Positions 6,130-8,090 of a DNA stretch of 8,090 nucleotides are shown in pieces. How positions within the stretch are numbered: position 1 is the first letter of the stretch; each line of letters starts with the position of its first letter. Source of the stretch: Hyphomonadaceae bacterium (GTDB lineage Bacteria; Pseudomonadota; Alphaproteobacteria; Caulobacterales; Aquidulcibacteraceae); contig JALOSP010000085.1 of assembly GCA_025458365.1 (NCBI GenBank), forward strand, positions 1 to 8,090, written 5' to 3'. The notes under the pieces are model-generated. The model saw only the letters and a program-made list of their open reading frames with translations, had not been told where the DNA came from and made no database searches. Made by a program: the position numbers and the translations under genes.

Positions 6130-6170
6130 GCCGGTCCTGCCCGCACCGCTTGGTGTCGGCAACGAGACGC

Positions 6171-6247
6171 GCGGGTGTAGCTCAGTCGGTTAGAGTACCG
6201 GCCTGTCACGCCGGGGGTCGCGGGTTCGAGCCCCGTCACTCGCGCCA
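6171..6247 (+). tRNA. tRNA-Asp (anticodon GUC)
   Basis: A complete 77-nt cloverleaf with encoded CCA. The acceptor GCGGGTG pairs with CACTCGC (6237-6243, one G-U). The D arm carries GCTCAGTCGGTTAGAG. The anticodon stem CCGGC/GCCGG (6198-6202, 6210-6214) encloses CTGTCAC with the anticodon GTC at 6205-6207. The T loop is TTCGAGC (6225-6231). The discriminator is G (6244), as expected for aspartate identity, followed by CCA at 6245-6247. It decodes GAC/GAU. It is a single-gene unit with its own promoter and terminator. Confidence 0.97.
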
Positions 6248-6260
6248 TCTCACCTCGAAG

Positions 6261-6285
6261 AGCCCTCCCGTGTGGAGGGCTTTTT
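6261..6285 (+). terminator. Intrinsic terminator after tRNA-Asp
   Basis: AGCCCTCC (6261-6268) pairs perfectly with GGAGGGCT (6274-6281) over a CGTGT loop and runs directly into TTTTT (6281-6285). This is a textbook factor-independent terminator 13 nt after the tRNA. It separates the tRNA from the monooxygenase and argues against any start of the latter upstream of 6285. Confidence 0.9.
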
Positions 6286-6343
6286 GCGTTGGGTACAGAT
6301 GCCACACTTCCATCGTGGTGCAGACTGGCGCAACACTGTGCCT

Positions 6344-7537
6344 ATGAAGATCATTATCGCAGGCGGTGGCATCGGGGGGCTGACGGCAGCATTGTGCCTG
6401 ATCCGGGCCGGTCACACGGTCATCGTGCTGGAACAGGCAGAGGAATTGCGGGAAGTAGGCGCTGGCCTGCAGATCAGCCCGAACAGTGCGCGGGTTTTCG
6501 CAGCCCTCGGTATCCTGAAAGACTTGCAAGCCGTCGCCTTCAAGCCGCAGGCGCTGGAAATGCGACTGGGGCAGACCGGGCGAACAATTTTCAGCTTGCC
6601 GATTGGTCCACGGCAGGAGGCACGATGGTGCGCGCCCTATCTGCACATCCACCGGGCGCATCTCCTGGGGGTGCTGGCAGCCCGGTTGATGCTGCTCGAC
6701 CCTGATGCACTGAAGGTCGCAGCCCGCGTGACGGCCATCGACACGAGCGGGCAGGGGGTCAAGGTCACGCTGGGCTCGGGTGCAGTCCATGAGGGTGATG
6801 TGCTGATCGGGGCCGATGGTATCCACAGTGTGGTGCGGACCCATATGCTGGGTCCAGACCGGGCCAGATTCACCGGCAATGTGGCCTGGCGCGCCGTGGT
6901 GCCAGTGGACCGGCTGGGCCGCCATGCGCCACCGCCCACGGCGTGCGTGTGGGTCGGCCCCGGTCGTCATGCGGTAACCTACCGGTTGGATGGCGGGCGG
7001 CTGGCCAATTTCGTGGGTGTCGTGGAAACCGACGTGGAGCCTGATGAAAGCTGGCGCGCGCGCGGTACGCGGGCGCAGGCGCTGACTCATTTTGCATGCT
7101 TTGCCGTGCCGGTCAGGAGCCTGATCGAACAGGCTGACGATCTGTTCTTGTGGGCTTTGCGTGACCGGGCGCCGCTGGCGTGCTGGCACGACGGGCCGGT
7201 GGCTCTTCTCGGCGACGCGGCCCACCCGATGCTGCCGTTTCTGGCCCAGGGGGCCAGCATGGCGATCGAAGATGCCTGGGTGCTGGCCGGATGCCTCAAG
7301 CAGGCAAGCGATGCGAGCGGCTTGGCCCGCTACGAAGCCATTCGCAAGCCACGGGCAACCCGGGTGCAGGCGGCGTCGGCCGACAACATGGCCGTGTTCC
7401 ACCGCCGTTCACGGCTTGCACAGATCGCCACCTATGGCCCGGCGTGGGTTGCAGGGCGGATTGCACCCGGCGTTTTGCGCGGAATGCAGGACTGGATCTA
7501 CACTCACGATGTGCTGGCGGACGTTGCGCCATACTGA
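6344..7537 (+). CDS. FAD-dependent monooxygenase (salicylate / 3-hydroxybenzoate hydroxylase-like)
   Basis: A 397-residue group A flavoprotein monooxygenase, which uses FAD, NAD(P)H and O2 to hydroxylate an aromatic or related ring in the cytoplasm. The N-terminal dinucleotide-binding motif MKIIIAGGGIGG (GxGxxG at 7-12) is followed by Glu30 at the end of the second strand, as for the FAD ribose. The DG motif GADGIHSVVR is at 156-165, and the GD motif GDAAHPMLPFLAQG at 290-303 runs into MAIEDA. This last form is typical of the salicylate 1-hydroxylase and 3-hydroxybenzoate 6-hydroxylase group, but related sequences act on many substrates, so the substrate is open. The open frame starts earlier (GTG 6272), but that lies inside the tRNA terminator; 6344 puts the FAD motif at the N-terminus as in the family. 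No clear ribosome-binding site is seen. No aromatic-degradation genes adjoin it. Confidence 0.9.
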   Translation: MKIIIAGGGIGGLTAALCLIRAGHTVIVLEQAEELREVGAGLQISPNSARVFAALGILKDLQAVAFKPQALEMRLGQTGRTIFSLPIGPRQEARWCAPYLHIHRAHLLGVLAARLMLLDPDALKVAARVTAIDTSGQGVKVTLGSGAVHEGDVLIGADGIHSVVRTHMLGPDRARFTGNVAWRAVVPVDRLGRHAPPPTACVWVGPGRHAVTYRLDGGRLANFVGVVETDVEPDESWRARGTRAQALTHFACFAVPVRSLIEQADDLFLWALRDRAPLACWHDGPVALLGDAAHPMLPFLAQGASMAIEDAWVLAGCLKQASDASGLARYEAIRKPRATRVQAASADNMAVFHRRSRLAQIATYGPAWVAGRIAPGVLRGMQDWIYTHDVLADVAPY

Positions 7538-7552
7538 ACAGTAAAAACGAAA

Positions 7553-7576
7553 AAGACCGGCCTTGCGACCGGTCTT
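7553..7576 (-). terminator. Intrinsic terminator of the M23 peptidase gene
   Basis: AAGACCGG (7553-7560) pairs with CCGGTCTT (7569-7576) over an 8-nt loop. Read on the minus strand, the stem is followed by a T-rich tract (the complement of AAAAACGAAAAA, 7543-7554), giving a good factor-independent terminator 33 nt after the peptidase stop. On the plus strand only GTCC follows, so it is weak for the monooxygenase. Confidence 0.8.
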
Positions 7577-7609
7577 GTCCGAACCTCCGCCCAACAGGCG
7601 CGAAGCGGA

Positions 7610-8090
7610 TCAATTGGCGATGTTGCTTGCCCCGCCACCGGCTGTGGCCACACCGCTGATCGCGTCACGGCGCAGACCATCGATCCGGTTGCGCTCGGTC
7701 TGGAACCGCGACAGGGCTTGCGCGTTCAACACGGTGCCGGTCGGCACATCGGCCCCCATCGGGTTGATCGGCGCTCCGTTGCGGCGGATTTCATAGTGCA
7801 GGTGAGGCCCCGTCGAGCGACCGGTGTTGCCGACGAAGGCAATCACCTGGCCCTGTGTGACCCGGTCACCCACGCTCAACCCGGAGGAAAAGCGCGAGAT
7901 GTGGGCATAACGGGTCGAGTAGGTGTCGCCATGGCTGATGTCGACCACATTGCCATAGCCGCCCATCCAGCCGACACGCGTGACGACACCGTCACCGGCG
8001 GCCAGGATCGGCGTGCCGACCGGCGCGCCAAAGTCCACCCCGGCATGCATCCGGCTATAGCCCAGCACCGGGTGGACCCGCATGCCGAAC
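7610..8090 (-). CDS. M23 family metallopeptidase, C-terminal part (start beyond window)
   Basis: The C-terminal about 160 residues of a LytM/M23 zinc peptidase, a class that cuts peptide cross-links in peptidoglycan or serves as an EnvC/NlpD-like amidase activator outside the inner membrane. All catalytic marks are visible (numbering from the Met encoded at 8081-8083): the zinc ligands His13 and Asp17 in MHAGVDFG, His61 in RYAH, and HLHYE with His94 and His96, the latter a zinc ligand. The set is complete, so enzymatic activity rather than a degenerate activator is expected. The first Met in the frame is internal: it is preceded by in-frame Phe-Gly, giving the family block FGMRVHPVLG, and the frame is open to the edge. 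The N-terminal part, probably with a membrane anchor or coiled coil, lies outside. A tail of about 45 residues follows the catalytic domain. Confidence 0.93.
   Translation of the reverse strand, partial: FGMRVHPVLGYSRMHAGVDFGAPVGTPILAAGDGVVTRVGWMGGYGNVVDISHGDTYSTRYAHISRFSSGLSVGDRVTQGQVIAFVGNTGRSTGPHLHYEIRRNGAPINPMGADVPTGTVLNAQALSRFQTERNRIDGLRRDAISGVATAGGGASNIAN

Larger units (their letters stand above)
5803..6170. other. Non-coding region between radA and tRNA-Asp, 368 nt, rich in inverted repeats
   Basis: No gene is supported here. From radA outward, 5803-5890 shows nothing clear. Then come four consecutive inverted repeats: 5892-5911, 5921-5939, 5939-5955 and the large palindrome 5958-6026. 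A tract without obvious structure (6027-6100) follows, then a likely tRNA promoter (6101-6129). On the minus strand the first part would form the radA 5' leader if its promoter lies to the right. Confidence 0.7.

Noticed and set aside
5803..6162. N-terminal extension of the radA reading frame by 120 residues
   Set aside because: It would run through the palindrome and hairpins. The canonical RadA N-terminus with the zinc finger begins at 5802.
6171..6247. tRNA-Asp as an integration site (att) for a mobile element
   Set aside because: No integrase gene and no second copy of the tRNA 3' end is present in the window.
6236..7402. 388-residue minus-strand open frame antisense to the monooxygenase
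   Set aside because: No domain is recognisable. It crosses the tRNA 3' end and terminator, and the sense gene has complete FAD motifs.
1..8090. CRISPR array, insertion sequence, toxin-antitoxin pair or defence cluster
   Set aside because: No regularly spaced direct repeats, transposase, small paired toxin genes or nuclease/helicase defence genes were seen on either strand.

Overview
This 8.1-kb window is high-GC chromosomal DNA. It looks like an alphaproteobacterium, most probably a sphingomonad. The reasons are the style of the proteins (a FATP-type long-chain acyl-CoA synthetase, a typical sphingomonad-like M23 peptidase tail, RadA), the tRNA-Asp sequence, and a CTTGAC-type promoter before the tRNA. 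The taxonomic call is an inference from general resemblance, not from a marker-gene comparison.

Layout, left to right. (1) At 1-119 is the 3' end of an unidentified plus-strand gene. Its stop overlaps by 4 nt (GTGA) the GTG start of a histidine phosphatase (116-667). (2) On the minus strand, 3 nt after it and convergent, is an AEC-family membrane transporter (671-1606). (3) A 314-nt non-coding stretch (1607-1920) carries two hairpins, one of them a copy of a palindromic repeat. (4) A minus-strand FATP/ACSVL-type acyl-CoA synthetase (1921-3717) is divergent from a plus-strand unknown helical protein of 165 aa (3898-4395). (5) radA (4408-5802, minus) converges on that protein; both stop codons lie inside one small hairpin. 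(6) A 368-nt non-coding region (5803-6170) holds several consecutive inverted repeats, including a perfect 26-bp stem that matches the repeat in region 3, followed by a likely sigma-70 promoter. (7) tRNA-Asp(GUC) with encoded CCA (6171-6247) is followed by an intrinsic terminator. (8) A plus-strand FAD-dependent aromatic-type monooxygenase (6344-7537) converges on a minus-strand M23 peptidase (7610 to beyond the right edge), with a terminator for the latter between them.

The genes do not form one pathway. They are mostly single-gene transcription units in alternating orientation: lipid activation (acyl-CoA synthetase), DNA repair (RadA), translation (tRNA-Asp), cell-wall remodelling (M23), export (AEC), and two enzymes of unknown substrate. 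I see no CRISPR array, insertion sequence, phage gene or defence system. The parts that most deserve a second look are the dispersed palindromic repeat with a compensatory base change between its two copies, the hairpin-rich radA leader, and the 165-aa protein, whose acidic C-terminus resembles the CheY-binding peptides of FliM and CheZ.
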